Below, in pieces: positions 49,549 to 58,595 of a stretch of DNA of 64,000 bases. Both the position numbers and the translations under genes were made by a program. The stretch spans positions 35,526 through 99,525 of the forward strand of contig CAZPBC010000001.1 of assembly GCA_964584775.1 (NCBI GenBank). The letters run 5' to 3'. The DNA comes from CAZPBC01 sp964584775. GTDB taxonomy: Bacteria > Chlamydiota > Chlamydiia > Chlamydiales > SLFE01. The notes beneath the pieces were generated by a model, which was not told the DNA's origin, did not search any database, and was given only the letters and a program-made list of their open reading frames with translations. Position 1 is the first letter of the stretch, and every line of letters starts with the position of its first letter.

Positions 49549-51564
49549 ATGCCTATATTTGGAATGTTTGGAAAAAAGCCACAGCCACTAGATCCAAAGG
49601 ACTATATAACGAAGCCTGATGCAGGGATAGAAAGGCCTGATCCTGGTGGCGTAGAGGCTTTGAAGTTTAGCGATGCAGCAGAGAAGCAAGAGGCTCTCTA
49701 CCGAGGAGTGTTGAACCTAGAGAAGATTGCGCAGGGTTTACGCCGCGTGGATCAAGCTGGAGTCGCCTACAGTAGAGAAACACACCGTGTAGAGGATGTG
49801 AGTAGAGGTTTCTTCGCGAGGATCGCCAGCTGGTTTTGGCGGCCCAAAGTGAACATCGAGGAGAAGGTGGGTACCCTCAAACAAATGAGGGAAGATTTTC
49901 AGGAAGAACTTAGGAAAGTCGTGGAATACGCCAACGACCCAAGCACTCCCGAATGGCAGCGCCTGCAGCTCACGGGTGCCCTAGCGGATATCCATTATGT
50001 GAGTGAAGCCAACGCATCAAGAAGTTTAAAGAATCTTGAAAAATTGGCAGATCGCCGACTGACTGATGCTATGAAAGCGGCTGGGATGAACCCGAAAAAA
50101 GGTAAACAAGGCGTTTTAGACCAGTACAATAGAGGGGAGCTACAAGGTTCTCTTGATAGAGCTGTAGAGCGAGGCGGTGATCGAAAGGCCCTTGATACGG
50201 TCTTTGTCGCTGCGGCTCTCCTGGCTAGTGCAGAGAAAGCAGACAGTCTCTCGGATATCCTTGTAGCAGATAAAAAAGAGAGAGATGGTCTACTTGCGTC
50301 AGGGCACACCATTTTTGCGGGTGCGATTCCGATGGCAATCGAAGCGATCCGATTTCGCCGTCCTCTTGAGGCGGTGCGTGCTGAAGCTGGTGAGCGTAAA
50401 GACAAAGGTAAAGAGAGGATAGATCTTGATGCTGAAGCTCGGATTCAGGGGGCGGAAGAGAGAGCTCTTAGGGCGGAATCAGAAGCCCAAGCAGCGTTAG
50501 CTAAGTTAGCAACGGCAGAAAGTGAGTTGAGAGAGGCAAGAGTTCAATTTCAATCCTCTCGAGGGCGAGAAGATGTGGATGTTGCTAGCTTAAGACAGCA
50601 GCTTAGGGAGGCGCAAGAACAGGCTAAAGCAGCGAGAACCGATGTGAGAACAACGCGAAAAGAAGCTGACCGTGCTGCGGCAGCTCGTATCAGAGAGCTT
50701 GAGTCTAGAATAGGTCGAGAAGAGGCTGAAAAAAACAAGGCTGTAGCTGAGGTTGCAAAATTGAAGGGCAAGTTAGCTGAGGCGCTCAAAACAGCTAAAG
50801 GCGCTCCCGGAGCAGTAGCATCGACTGCTAGCCAAGACGTTGTCATACTACGGGACAACTTAAAGGATGCAATGAGGGAGATTGCACGATTAAAAGCATT
50901 GATAACTTCTTCAGCACCTAAACCACCAGTAGCCCCAGCACCTGCACCTGCAACCTCAACACCACCACCCGCTGCCCCAGCGGCACCTGCTGCACCAGTG
51001 GCACCTGCAGCCTCGGCAGCTCCAGGCCCGGATCTAATGAGTCAAATTAAGGGAGGTACACCACTTCGAAATGTAAGTCAGCAAACTCCTAAAGAGAGAG
51101 TTGAAGCTAAAATGGATCAATACAAACCCACTTCCGGAAAGTCAGGAGTGGCTGGTGTTTTAATGAGACGACTACAAAGCGCAGGGAGCCCAATAGATCA
51201 GGCGAAAGCCTCTCTTTACGGAGCTTATGTGGAGCTTTCGAAGGTCACTGTTAAAAAAGACAAGGACAAAAGTGATTTTGAAGAAATTGAGAGATTTGTA
51301 GATCAGGTTTCGGTCATTTTTGAGAGAACAAAAAGTACTGAGGGTTCTGCTGGTCTGGATCAAGTCGTAAATGATGCAATAGAACTTCGATCCAGGGTAG
51401 ACGATTTTGAGAGAAATTTTTCCGGGAATAAAAAATTTAAGGCAGCTGTAAGACAGGTGGGAATGGCTGCTGAAAAAGCCTTAGCAGCTGCAGTTGAAGC
51501 TCGGGATGAAGCGCTAGAGAAAGCTGCTGATGCTGGTGATGATGAATGGGATGATGAGTTTTAA
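49549..51564 (+). CDS. WASP-like VCA-module protein 2 (candidate Arp2/3 activator, Pro-rich)
   Basis: A 671-residue protein. Residues 1-280 are helical, with an aromatic segment FFARIASWFWRPKVNIEEK. Residues about 280-450 are coiled coil. Residues 456-494 are Pro/Ala-rich (several PAP/PPP tracts, profilin-site-like). Then comes a canonical WH2 motif GPDLMSQIKGGTPLRNV (to 509) and a C-like helix SGVAGVLMRRLQSAG (532-546), similar to N-WASP SGIVGALMEVMQKRS. About 110 residues of helix follow, then an acidic tail DAGDDEWDDEF (661-671). DDEWDD is the hexapeptide that ends human WASP. Polyproline-WH2-C-A order is that of WASP proteins. Own sigma-54 promoter. Convergent 4-nt overlap with the next gene. 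Confidence 0.85.
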   Translation: MPIFGMFGKKPQPLDPKDYITKPDAGIERPDPGGVEALKFSDAAEKQEALYRGVLNLEKIAQGLRRVDQAGVAYSRETHRVEDVSRGFFARIASWFWRPKVNIEEKVGTLKQMREDFQEELRKVVEYANDPSTPEWQRLQLTGALADIHYVSEANASRSLKNLEKLADRRLTDAMKAAGMNPKKGKQGVLDQYNRGELQGSLDRAVERGGDRKALDTVFVAAALLASAEKADSLSDILVADKKERDGLLASGHTIFAGAIPMAIEAIRFRRPLEAVRAEAGERKDKGKERIDLDAEARIQGAEERALRAESEAQAALAKLATAESELREARVQFQSSRGREDVDVASLRQQLREAQEQAKAARTDVRTTRKEADRAAAARIRELESRIGREEAEKNKAVAEVAKLKGKLAEALKTAKGAPGAVASTASQDVVILRDNLKDAMREIARLKALITSSAPKPPVAPAPAPATSTPPPAAPAAPAAPVAPAASAAPGPDLMSQIKGGTPLRNVSQQTPKERVEAKMDQYKPTSGKSGVAGVLMRRLQSAGSPIDQAKASLYGAYVELSKVTVKKDKDKSDFEEIERFVDQVSVIFERTKSTEGSAGLDQVVNDAIELRSRVDDFERNFSGNKKFKAAVRQVGMAAEKALAAAVEARDEALEKAADAGDDEWDDEF

Positions 51565-52199
51565 ACACTTTTAAGAAGGCTCAGGACTTCATCATCTTCG
51601 ACGGGCGGGAAGTGCATGTAGAACTGCCCGACAGCTTGGAAGTTTGGAGGAGTGGCGAGGGTGAGAACACCCGCGCCACTCGCTTCGATTTCGAGGGCTG
51701 TTTCAGGAGGGCTCACCGGAACGACAGCGAGGATCTCTTTTGCTCCTGAGTCCTTTGCAGCGCGGATGCTGGCTTTCATCGTGGCTCCCGTCGCGAGTCC
51801 ATCGTCGACGAGGAGCAGGATTTTATCTTTAAAAGAGGTGGCAGGGAGGACGGTGCGGTAAAGCTTCAGCCGCTCTTCCGCATTCTTTTTTTCTTTTTTT
51901 AGTTCAGTTTCTAGAAGGTCCTCTGTAATACCAAGGGTTTCGATCAGCTCCTCGTTGAAGAAGGCAGCTCCAGACTCGGTAACGGCTGCGATCGCGAGTT
52001 CGGGGTTGAAGGGAGCTCCCACTTTTCTCGGGACAATCACATCCAGGGGGATTTCGAGGGCGCGAGAGAGGACAAAGGCGGGAACAATCCCTCCACGAGC
52101 GAGGCCCACAGAGACCGCATCGGGGGAGCCCTTGAGGTGGGAGAGGGCTTTGCTGAGTTGCCTGCCGGCATCGATGCGATCGACAAAGAGGGGGTTCAT
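51561..52199 (-). CDS. Phosphoribosyltransferase-family protein
   Basis: A 212-residue type I PRTase-fold protein. The PRPP-binding motif is LLLVDDGLATGATMKASIRA. The N-terminal VSVGLARGGIVPAFVLSRAL and IVPRKVGAPFNPELAIAAVT match stand-alone bacterial PRTase domain proteins of the Rv0571c type; substrate unknown. Last gene of a five-gene leftward operon; its start overlaps the PEBP stop (ATGA). Confidence 0.88.
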   Translation of the reverse strand: MNPLFVDRIDAGRQLSKALSHLKGSPDAVSVGLARGGIVPAFVLSRALEIPLDVIVPRKVGAPFNPELAIAAVTESGAAFFNEELIETLGITEDLLETELKKEKKNAEERLKLYRTVLPATSFKDKILLLVDDGLATGATMKASIRAAKDSGAKEILAVVPVSPPETALEIEASGAGVLTLATPPNFQAVGQFYMHFPPVEDDEVLSLLKSV

Positions 52200-52633
52200 G
52201 ATTTGGTATATAAGCCCATTAGAATTGCTTCGTCAAGGAGGTGCGGTTTGAGAGCAGCTTCTAGCTCTTCTTTTTTTGTTGAAGAGGGGAGGTCCAGCTT
52301 CTGATCTAAAGCATACAGCTTAAAAAAATAGCGGTGGGTTCCGCTGGGTGGGCAGGGCCCTCCGTAGTTGTTGTTTCCCCAGCTATTGACTCCTTCACTC
52401 GCTCCTTCAGGGAGGCTTCCCTCTGGGATTTCAGTGGTGGGGGGTAGGTTCCAAACAAGCCAGTGGTCCCAGGTGCCCATTGGAGCATCCGGGTCGTCCA
52501 TGATCAGACAGAGGCTGACGGTCCCCTCTGGAAAATCTGCGATCTCCAGAGGAGGGCTGACATCGTCGCCTTGGCAACTGTACTTTCGTGGGATGTATTG
52601 CTGGTCTAGGAAAGCGGGGCTACGAAGGTCCAT
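52196..52633 (-). CDS. PEBP-family (YbhB/YbcL-like) protein
   Basis: A 145-residue phosphatidylethanolamine-binding-protein family member. Signatures: MDDPDAPMGTWDHWLVWNLP, GNNNYGGPCPPSGTHRYFFK and YALDQKLDLPSSTKKEELEA. Bacterial members are of unclear role. Overlaps both operon neighbours: 14 nt with the upstream gene's end, 4 nt with the downstream start. Confidence 0.92.
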   Translation of the reverse strand: MDLRSPAFLDQQYIPRKYSCQGDDVSPPLEIADFPEGTVSLCLIMDDPDAPMGTWDHWLVWNLPPTTEIPEGSLPEGASEGVNSWGNNNYGGPCPPSGTHRYFFKLYALDQKLDLPSSTKKEELEAALKPHLLDEAILMGLYTKS

Positions 52634-53048
52634 CTGTTTTTTCTGGGGTTGCGGGTTCTCCTGAGGCGACGTTGGCCGAGGTGAAGATTCTCACGGCGAG
52701 GATGAGTACTGTGTAGGCTAAGGTGAAGATCGGTGCCGCTCCTAGCATCGAGCCCGTCGCAAAAGCAAATGTTCCAGCAGAAATAAGACGGAAAGTGTTG
52801 CTAATAGCAGATTTTGTTGCGGCGTGGATGGTTCCAGCGAAGAGGTCAGAGACACTGGCGGCGACTGCCATTGCCAAAGCCACGAGAGGGACGAGCTCTT
52901 CAACAAAGATGGAGCCGACTTGTACGCTGAGGTAGACAATCGGGACACTGAGGTAGTTCGTTTTTGCCCACTGGCCATTTTGGCCCGTCGCTTTAAAAAA
53001 GGATTCTGTCAGAGTTTCAAAAACGCCTTCAACTGGTTTACAAGTCAT
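52620..53048 (-). CDS. Small membrane protein
   Basis: A 142-residue hydrophobic protein with helices around residues 35-70 (LSVPIVYLSVQVGSIFVEEL then VPLVALAMAVAASVSDLFAG) and 85-125 (ISAGTFAFATGSMLGAAPIF, then TLAYTVLILAVRIFTS). Polar C-terminus with Pro/Glu. No family. Third gene of the operon; probably Inc-like or a plain membrane protein. Confidence 0.7.
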   Translation of the reverse strand: MTCKPVEGVFETLTESFFKATGQNGQWAKTNYLSVPIVYLSVQVGSIFVEELVPLVALAMAVAASVSDLFAGTIHAATKSAISNTFRLISAGTFAFATGSMLGAAPIFTLAYTVLILAVRIFTSANVASGEPATPEKTDGPS

Positions 53049-53070
53049 ATGCTATTTCCTTCGTTTAAGG

Positions 53071-53448
53071 TTAATCTCCTCCGATGTATCGAAGGTAGAA
53101 AAGGAGATCATAGACGATCGCCAATAAGTTGAGAAGGGCGGTAGCCACGACCCACAGGTCAAAGCCGGTCGGTCCCGTGAAAGAGACGGTGAGAAAGTGG
53201 TTAAAGAGTTGGTAGACAAGGAAAACCCAGGGAAGGTGGCCGACAGCAAGGGCACGGCTCAACCCTAGACGAGGGATGCAAAAGAAGGTGAGGGCGATCC
53301 AGATCGCGGCACAGAGGAGAGTGAGTCGGGCGAGGGGTTCGAAGAGAAAAAAGAGGGGGAAGATCACATTAAAGACGAAGAGGACGAGGATCCAAAATGC
53401 GGCAGTGATCGGGAGTTTGCTAAGCTCTTTCTTGGTGGTTTCGTTCAT
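53071..53448 (-). CDS. Four-helix membrane protein
   Basis: A 125-residue protein with four hydrophobic helices (ITAAFWILVLFVFNVIFPLF, LTLLCAAIWIALTFFC, WVFLVYQLFNHFLTVSFTG and LWVVATALLNLLAIVYDL). The start with GGGAGGGG (MNETTKKELSKLP) is chosen over an ORF start 25 codons upstream that overlaps the ATP-grasp gene. No family recognised. Part of the leftward operon. Confidence 0.75.
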   Translation of the reverse strand: MNETTKKELSKLPITAAFWILVLFVFNVIFPLFFLFEPLARLTLLCAAIWIALTFFCIPRLGLSRALAVGHLPWVFLVYQLFNHFLTVSFTGPTGFDLWVVATALLNLLAIVYDLLFYLRYIGGD

Positions 53449-53489
53449 CCCCTCCCTTTTACTGCTTCCCTCCTCTTTCGGCAAGAGAA

Positions 53490-54656
53490 TTACGTCGGCT
53501 CTGGAACAGGCTCGCCGTTCCATTCGATCTGGTAGGTGTAAGTCTCTGCAATTGAAGAACGAATTCGAAGGCTTTCGGCGATGTAGACGGGCACGAGGAG
53601 GAGTTGTGAGAGGAAGGGTTTCAAGTCCTCACGGTCAAAAATGATGTCTGGAGCCGCTTTGAACTGTTGGTAAAAGGAGGGAAGTTCCTCTTTTCGGTTC
53701 ACCTTTCTCCAGCCAAAGATGAAATGGGCTGCCATGATTTGAGAGGTGCGTCCGATAGGAGAGAGCAGGGGGGTTTGAAGATTTTCCGTATAGGCGAGGT
53801 CGAGGCGGTCTTCGTCATCGAAGAGGTGGAGGCCCGTGGTGGCGCGGGGATTGCACTCAATGGTGAGGAGGCCACGGTCTGCGGTCTCGATGAAATCAAA
53901 CGCGATATGGCCAGTGAAGTTTTCGATCTGAACGAAGTGCTCGACCCACTCTTGGATCTTAGCGTGGTGGATCGATTCAAAAGCGTAGCAGGAGTGTCCC
54001 TCACAGGTGTAGCGGACTGGGTAGGTGCTATGGGCAAGCAGCTTTCCTTCACGGACGATGCTAAAGGTGCAGAAGCGGTTGCCATCGACCCACTCCTGAG
54101 CAATCCAAGGGTTATGAGGGTCGAAGGTGAGCTCCTCTAGGTCCTCTTTCTTTTCGACCTTGAAGACGTTTTTGGAGGCGCGGTTGTAGACATTTTTGAT
54201 GGCATAGGGGCGGTCAAAGACGAGGGCTTCTACATCCTCCTTGCTTTGAAGAAGGTAGGCATCAGGGCGTGGAATGGAGTGGGACTTGAGCTTCTCAGAG
54301 TAGAGCCATTTGTTGTGAAAGCTATTGACCTTTTCAAAGGGAAGGCTGAACACCTCTGTTTCTTTCGGAAAGAGGTGGGTGAGCCTTGAAACGTAGAGGA
54401 TATCCTCAAAAACAGGGATCAAGAGGTCGATTTCCTGCTCTTTGGCGATTTTGAGAAGGGCTTTGGTGAAGCCTTTAAAATCATACCTTGGAGCGGGGAT
54501 TGTAAAGGATTTTTCAACCGCGTTGGAGAAGCGACAGACGTTATAGCCGGTCGTTTCAACTACATAGACAGTGTGCCCTGAGCGGCTGAATTTTCGAGCT
54601 AGATCGAGCGTGAGGGTCGATCTGCCGCAGGTGAGGAGGATCCGTTTCTTTTTCAT
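53490..54656 (-). CDS. ATP-grasp domain protein
   Basis: A 388-residue ATP-grasp enzyme: N-terminal nucleotide-like fold (KRILLTCGRSTLTLDLARKF, YVVETTGYNVCRFSNAVEKS), then central ATP-grasp (RPYAIKNVYNRASKNVFKV) and the metal-binding end LLTIECNPRATTGLHLFDDE. Family members ligate a carboxylate to an amine or peptide; the substrate is unknown. First gene of the leftward operon to the phosphoribosyltransferase, divergent from rimO. Confidence 0.88.
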   Translation of the reverse strand: MKKKRILLTCGRSTLTLDLARKFSRSGHTVYVVETTGYNVCRFSNAVEKSFTIPAPRYDFKGFTKALLKIAKEQEIDLLIPVFEDILYVSRLTHLFPKETEVFSLPFEKVNSFHNKWLYSEKLKSHSIPRPDAYLLQSKEDVEALVFDRPYAIKNVYNRASKNVFKVEKKEDLEELTFDPHNPWIAQEWVDGNRFCTFSIVREGKLLAHSTYPVRYTCEGHSCYAFESIHHAKIQEWVEHFVQIENFTGHIAFDFIETADRGLLTIECNPRATTGLHLFDDEDRLDLAYTENLQTPLLSPIGRTSQIMAAHFIFGWRKVNRKEELPSFYQQFKAAPDIIFDREDLKPFLSQLLLVPVYIAESLRIRSSIAETYTYQIEWNGEPVPEPT

Positions 54657-54712
54657 GGCGTGCATCTTATCCTAAGTTGGAATAAATCTGCTATGGGAAG
54701 TATACTGCTTGT

Positions 54713-56125
54713 ATGTCAAAACCCAATTTTCACGCTCGCGGGAATAAAATCCATTTTATTAGCTTAGGCTGTCCCCGAAACCTTGTCGATACGGAAGTCA
54801 TGCTAGGAATCCTTTTAAAAGAGGGATATGAGCCAGCTGAAGAGCTTCCTGAGGCGGACTTCATCATCATTAACACCTGTGGATTCCTTCAGGCTTCAAG
54901 GGCTGAGTCCTTGGAGACGATTGAATATGCGACCTCTGAGAAGAAAGAGGGGGCGAAGGTCATCGTGGCGGGCTGCATGGTTCAGACCCACAAAGAGGAG
55001 ATCCAAAAAGAGTTTCCCGACCTCCACTATCTGTTAGGATCGGGTGAGGTTGAGGAGATTCTCCGTGCTGTGACCGTGGAGGAGCAGGGGGAGAAGATCA
55101 CCACGACAAAAAGCTATCTGGAAGCGGGAGAGGTGCCGCGCACCCTTTCGACGCCTGGCTCCTTTGCGTACTTGAAAATTGCGGAGGGGTGCCGTAAGCG
55201 CTGCGCCTACTGCATCATCCCTGACATCAAAGGCCATCTAAGAAGTAAACCACTCGAAAGAGTGGTCCAGGAGTTTCACGCTCTTCTTGGCCAAGGGGTC
55301 AAGGAGGTCATTTTGATTGCGCAAGACCTCGGTGACTGGGGAAAAGATCTCGGTTACTCGAAGTCTGAAGGGCTGATTGTCTTGTTGAAAGAGCTTCTTA
55401 AAACCAGCGGAGACTACTGGATCCGCCTCCTCTATCTCTATCCAGATGAGATCACCGATGAGCTGATCGATTTGATGCGTGAAAATCCGCGTATTTGTCC
55501 CTACCTCGACATGCCTATCCAGCACGTCAGTAACCCCCTTCTGAAAGCCATGAGACGGAAAACGTCAAAAGAAGAGATCGTGGCGATTATAGAAAAGCTG
55601 CGTGAACAGATCCCCGGTATGGCGATCCGCACCAGCCTCATTGTCGGCTTTCCCGGAGAGACGGAAGAGCAGTTTGAAGAGCTGTGCGACTTTGTTCAGG
55701 AGTATCCTCTGGACCATGTGGGTATCTTCACCTATTCGAAAGAAGAGGGGAGTGCTGCGGCCGAGATGGAGGGGCAGATTGAGGAGAGCGTCAAAGAGGA
55801 GCGTCAGGAAATTTTGGCTGCTTTACAGCAAGAGGTGGTCGAAGAGCGCTCTGAGCAGTTTATCGGGAAGAAGATGAAAGTCCTCGTCGAGGGGTTCCAC
55901 CCCGAGTCGGAGCTGTTGATGCGTGGCCGCCATTCTGGTCAGTGTCCGGATATCGATGGGCAGGTGATCATCAACGATGGACGTGCGGTCAACGCTTTCA
56001 ATGAGTGGTATGAGGTAGAGATTACCGACCTTGCAGGGTATGACCTCATTGGACGCGTTCTACGCCCCTTAGCCAAACCAAAGACCAAGAGGAAGAAATC
56101 CTCAGGGTTGACCATTCTCCACTGA
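54713..56125 (+). CDS. rimO: Ribosomal protein uS12 methylthiotransferase RimO
   Basis: A 470-residue radical-SAM methylthiotransferase that modifies Asp89 of ribosomal protein uS12. UPF0004 N-domain (SLGCPRNLVDTEVMLGILL), the radical-SAM Cys triad CRKRCAYC, MPIQHVSNPLLKAMRR, and a C-terminal TRAM domain (VLVEGFHPESELLMRGRH). The N-terminal motif NLVDTE fits RimO rather than MiaB. The last 24 nt overlap the convergent small exported gene. Confidence 0.96.
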   Translation: MSKPNFHARGNKIHFISLGCPRNLVDTEVMLGILLKEGYEPAEELPEADFIIINTCGFLQASRAESLETIEYATSEKKEGAKVIVAGCMVQTHKEEIQKEFPDLHYLLGSGEVEEILRAVTVEEQGEKITTTKSYLEAGEVPRTLSTPGSFAYLKIAEGCRKRCAYCIIPDIKGHLRSKPLERVVQEFHALLGQGVKEVILIAQDLGDWGKDLGYSKSEGLIVLLKELLKTSGDYWIRLLYLYPDEITDELIDLMRENPRICPYLDMPIQHVSNPLLKAMRRKTSKEEIVAIIEKLREQIPGMAIRTSLIVGFPGETEEQFEELCDFVQEYPLDHVGIFTYSKEEGSAAAEMEGQIEESVKEERQEILAALQQEVVEERSEQFIGKKMKVLVEGFHPESELLMRGRHSGQCPDIDGQVIINDGRAVNAFNEWYEVEITDLAGYDLIGRVLRPLAKPKTKRKKSSGLTILH

Positions 56126-56395
56126 TTTTTCAAATTCGAGAGTGAAGTTCGCAGGGCCAATTTTTCCACTGTAGTTGTAGTGGAGGTGAACTTGCACATG
56201 TCCCTCTCCATTTTTAATGAGATAGCCTGTCTCATTTTTCGTGATGGACTCGATCATGGTCGCCTGGCCTAGCTCCTCTTCGAGGTTCTCGTCATCTAGG
56301 ATCGCTTTGATCTCCATGATCGATTGATAGAAGGGGGAGAGAGCGGCGCTGGCTACCCAGGGCGTCAATAGTAGGATCGAGAGGATCTTTTTCAT
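56102..56395 (-). CDS. Small exported protein
   Basis: A 97-residue protein with a signal peptide MKKILSILLLTPWVASAALS and a strand-rich mature part (GHVQVHLHYNYSGKIGPANF). The ATG at 56393-56395 has an AAGGAGT ribosome site; an upstream start at 56455 is rejected. Function unknown. Last gene of the folE operon (46 nt after the exporter) and convergent with rimO by 24 nt. Confidence 0.75.
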   Translation of the reverse strand: MKKILSILLLTPWVASAALSPFYQSIMEIKAILDDENLEEELGQATMIESITKNETGYLIKNGEGHVQVHLHYNYSGKIGPANFTLEFEKSVENGQP

Positions 56396-56441
56396 GGATA
56401 GACTCCTTTTCCCCATACTTAACACGGAAAGGGAATTTAAG

Positions 56442-57479
56442 CTACTTGACCTCACCCTTCTCAGAGAGGAGGATGGCTAGGGGCTCTGTCTCCTCAAAAT
56501 TGGAGAAGATGATGTTGAGAATCACCATGATAGGAACCGAAAGGAGCATGCCCACGATTCCCCAGATGTAGCCCCAAATCGCTAGTGAGAGCAGGATGAC
56601 GAGGGGGCTGAGGTTGAAAGAGCGTCCCATCAGCCGTGGTTCGATGAAGTTCCCAAAGACCATTTGAACGGTGATCAGCCCTGCAGCGACAAGCGAGACA
56701 GGGAAGAGGGATTCAAACTGCACCACAGAGACCACGATGGGCAAGATCGTTGCAATGATCGATCCGATGGTGGGAATGAAATTGAGGATAAAGAAGAGCA
56801 GCGCCCAAAAATCGGCAAAGTCGACACCGACGGCAACAAGAACCACATACGCAGAAAGAGCGGTCAAAAAGCTGACGAAGGTTTTGATTCGAACGTAACT
56901 TTGGACCTGGGCTGCGATCTTGTCTAAGATCTGGTGAGTGGCTTCACGGTTGGCATCTTTTCTAGCGAGCGCACGGATCTTTTGGTCGAAGTAGTGGCCT
57001 TCAAGCAATAAGAAGATGACATAGATGAAAATGATAGCGGTGCTTTTTGCAACTTCGGCAACAGCTTGTGCAATCAAAGTCAAAACATTGAACACGTCAA
57101 ACTTTCCAAAGATTTCATCAAAGTTAGGAACGTCATCCACGTGTAGAAATTGAAAAAACTGGTCTTTCAGCGTGTTGAGGCGTGCTGCATACTCCGGTGC
57201 CAGGTTGATCAAAGCGTTGACATTCTCCGTGACGATCGAACCGATCATGTAGATGAAGAGGAAGCTGAGGACGACAGCGAGAAGGTTGGCGAGCCAAGAG
57301 GGGAGAAGGGCTCCCACTTTAGGAATGCCAAGAACAGCGTTGCGTAGAGTGAGGATGAGGTACCAAATGACCACTGCAACCACAAAAGGAATCAATAGAG
57401 CTTGGGCGTAGTAGAGGAGGAGGATGGCAAAGAAGAGGAGAGCAGAGATGTAAAAAGCTTTTGCTAAAGAACCATTCAT
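56442..57479 (-). CDS. AI-2E-family (PerM-like) membrane transporter
   Basis: A 345-residue protein of the AI-2E/PerM family with about eight hydrophobic helices and a long soluble segment. Seen: LLLYYAQALLIPFVVAVVIW, FILNFIPTIGSIIATILPIV (the conserved NFIP-x-GS motif), and VFGNFIEPRLMGRSFNLSPL. Members export small molecules or Na+; the substrate here is unknown. Overlaps both operon neighbours' ends by 4 nt on the upstream side (ATGA). Confidence 0.9.
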   Translation of the reverse strand: MNGSLAKAFYISALLFFAILLLYYAQALLIPFVVAVVIWYLILTLRNAVLGIPKVGALLPSWLANLLAVVLSFLFIYMIGSIVTENVNALINLAPEYAARLNTLKDQFFQFLHVDDVPNFDEIFGKFDVFNVLTLIAQAVAEVAKSTAIIFIYVIFLLLEGHYFDQKIRALARKDANREATHQILDKIAAQVQSYVRIKTFVSFLTALSAYVVLVAVGVDFADFWALLFFILNFIPTIGSIIATILPIVVSVVQFESLFPVSLVAAGLITVQMVFGNFIEPRLMGRSFNLSPLVILLSLAIWGYIWGIVGMLLSVPIMVILNIIFSNFEETEPLAILLSEKGEVK

Positions 57480-58000
57480 CGGGCTGTCGATATTTTATTT
57501 TTCAAGTGTGACTTCTGGAGAATCTTTTCCCACTTGGGACGCACCGTCTCTACTTCAGCGGGATTTTTTGTGGTGAAAAGGAGGGTGTGTATCTGCTCGT
57601 CAGCAGAGATGATCTTGATCCAGTTGTGCTCTTCTGCAGTCTGGGTTCCTCCTTTTAAGTGCCATTCCCCCATTAAATCTCCCTCTGCTTGAGAGTGGAT
57701 CCTGTACGAAATTTTGCACTCAGGGAATTTAGATTGCATCCCCTGTAACATCTTCATAAAGAGATCGGAGGGGCTCGCTGAGAGACCGTCGTAAGTGACG
57801 ACAGAGGCGAGGCGTGTCCAGTTCGTGAGTGTTTCGTTGTCGGTGGTGTACTCAACGATTGAGAAGTTATCCACGGCGCCTTCGTAGACTAGCTTCCACT
57901 TTTTGGAGTCGGATTGGATATCAAACTCGACGTTTGAGGTCGTTGCAAGGAGGGGGTTTGCAAAGAAGAGGAGCAATGTAACGAAGTGGAGACAGATCAT
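57476..58000 (-). CDS. Exported hypothetical protein
   Basis: A 174-residue protein with a signal peptide (MICLHFVTLLLFFANPLLAT). The mature part is strand-rich (VEFDIQSDSKKWKLVYEGAV, LMGEWHLKGGTQTAEEHNW). It resembles small periplasmic folds of lipid/peptide-binding type, but no family is recognised. Start overlaps the folE stop by 4 nt (ATGA) and its stop overlaps the exporter start. Confidence 0.75.
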   Translation of the reverse strand: MICLHFVTLLLFFANPLLATTSNVEFDIQSDSKKWKLVYEGAVDNFSIVEYTTDNETLTNWTRLASVVTYDGLSASPSDLFMKMLQGMQSKFPECKISYRIHSQAEGDLMGEWHLKGGTQTAEEHNWIKIISADEQIHTLLFTTKNPAEVETVRPKWEKILQKSHLKNKISTAR

Positions 58001-58548
58001 TTAATGAGCTCTAAAAATTCCTGGCGTGTTTTACTTTTTTCTTTAAACACTCCTAGCATACAGGAAGTTGTCATTTCAGAGTTTTGTTTTTCTACTCCGC
58101 GCATCATCATACAGAGGTGTTTCGCCTCGATGACAACTCCAACTCCATGAGCATTAGTGAGTTTTGATATAGTCTCTGCAATTTGAACGGTTAAATTTTC
58201 TTGAATTTGGAGCCGTCTTGCATAGAGATCCACAATCCGAGCGGGTTTGGAGATTCCAATCACTTTCCCATTCGGGATATAGCCTATGTGACACTTTCCG
58301 ATAAAAGGCAGAACATGGTGTTCACAAAGAGAAAAGAGCTCGATATTCCTAAGAACGATCATCTCGCTCACTGAGGACTCAAATAGGGCGTCTTTTACAA
58401 TCTCTTCGGGGGTTTCGTTGTAGCCGCTTGTCAAAAACTGAAGAGCCTTACTGTAACGCTCGGGTGTTTTTACAAGTCCTTCACGCTCAGGATCTTCTCC
58501 AATAGAGATGAGAATCTCACGCATTTTATCTTCGATTTTATCTTCCAT
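57997..58548 (-). CDS. folE: GTP cyclohydrolase I
   Basis: A 183-residue FolE, converting GTP to 7,8-dihydroneopterin triphosphate in folate synthesis. Zinc ligand motif SLCEHHVLPFIGKCHIGYIP, then GISKPARIVDLYARRLQIQE and the C-terminal HLCMMMRGVEKQNSEMTTS, which supplies the third zinc Cys. Length standard. First gene of the operon, divergent from the GH15 gene (47 nt between). Confidence 0.96.
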   Translation of the reverse strand: MEDKIEDKMREILISIGEDPEREGLVKTPERYSKALQFLTSGYNETPEEIVKDALFESSVSEMIVLRNIELFSLCEHHVLPFIGKCHIGYIPNGKVIGISKPARIVDLYARRLQIQENLTVQIAETISKLTNAHGVGVVIEAKHLCMMMRGVEKQNSEMTTSCMLGVFKEKSKTRQEFLELIK

Positions 58549-58595
58549 GGGGAGTCATTCTACTCTCTTTTTCATAAAAAAGCTATAAGGAGGTT

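Noticed and set aside
53667..54140. 157-residue rightward frame
   Set aside because: Lies antisense inside the ATP-grasp gene and has no ribosome site or family motif.
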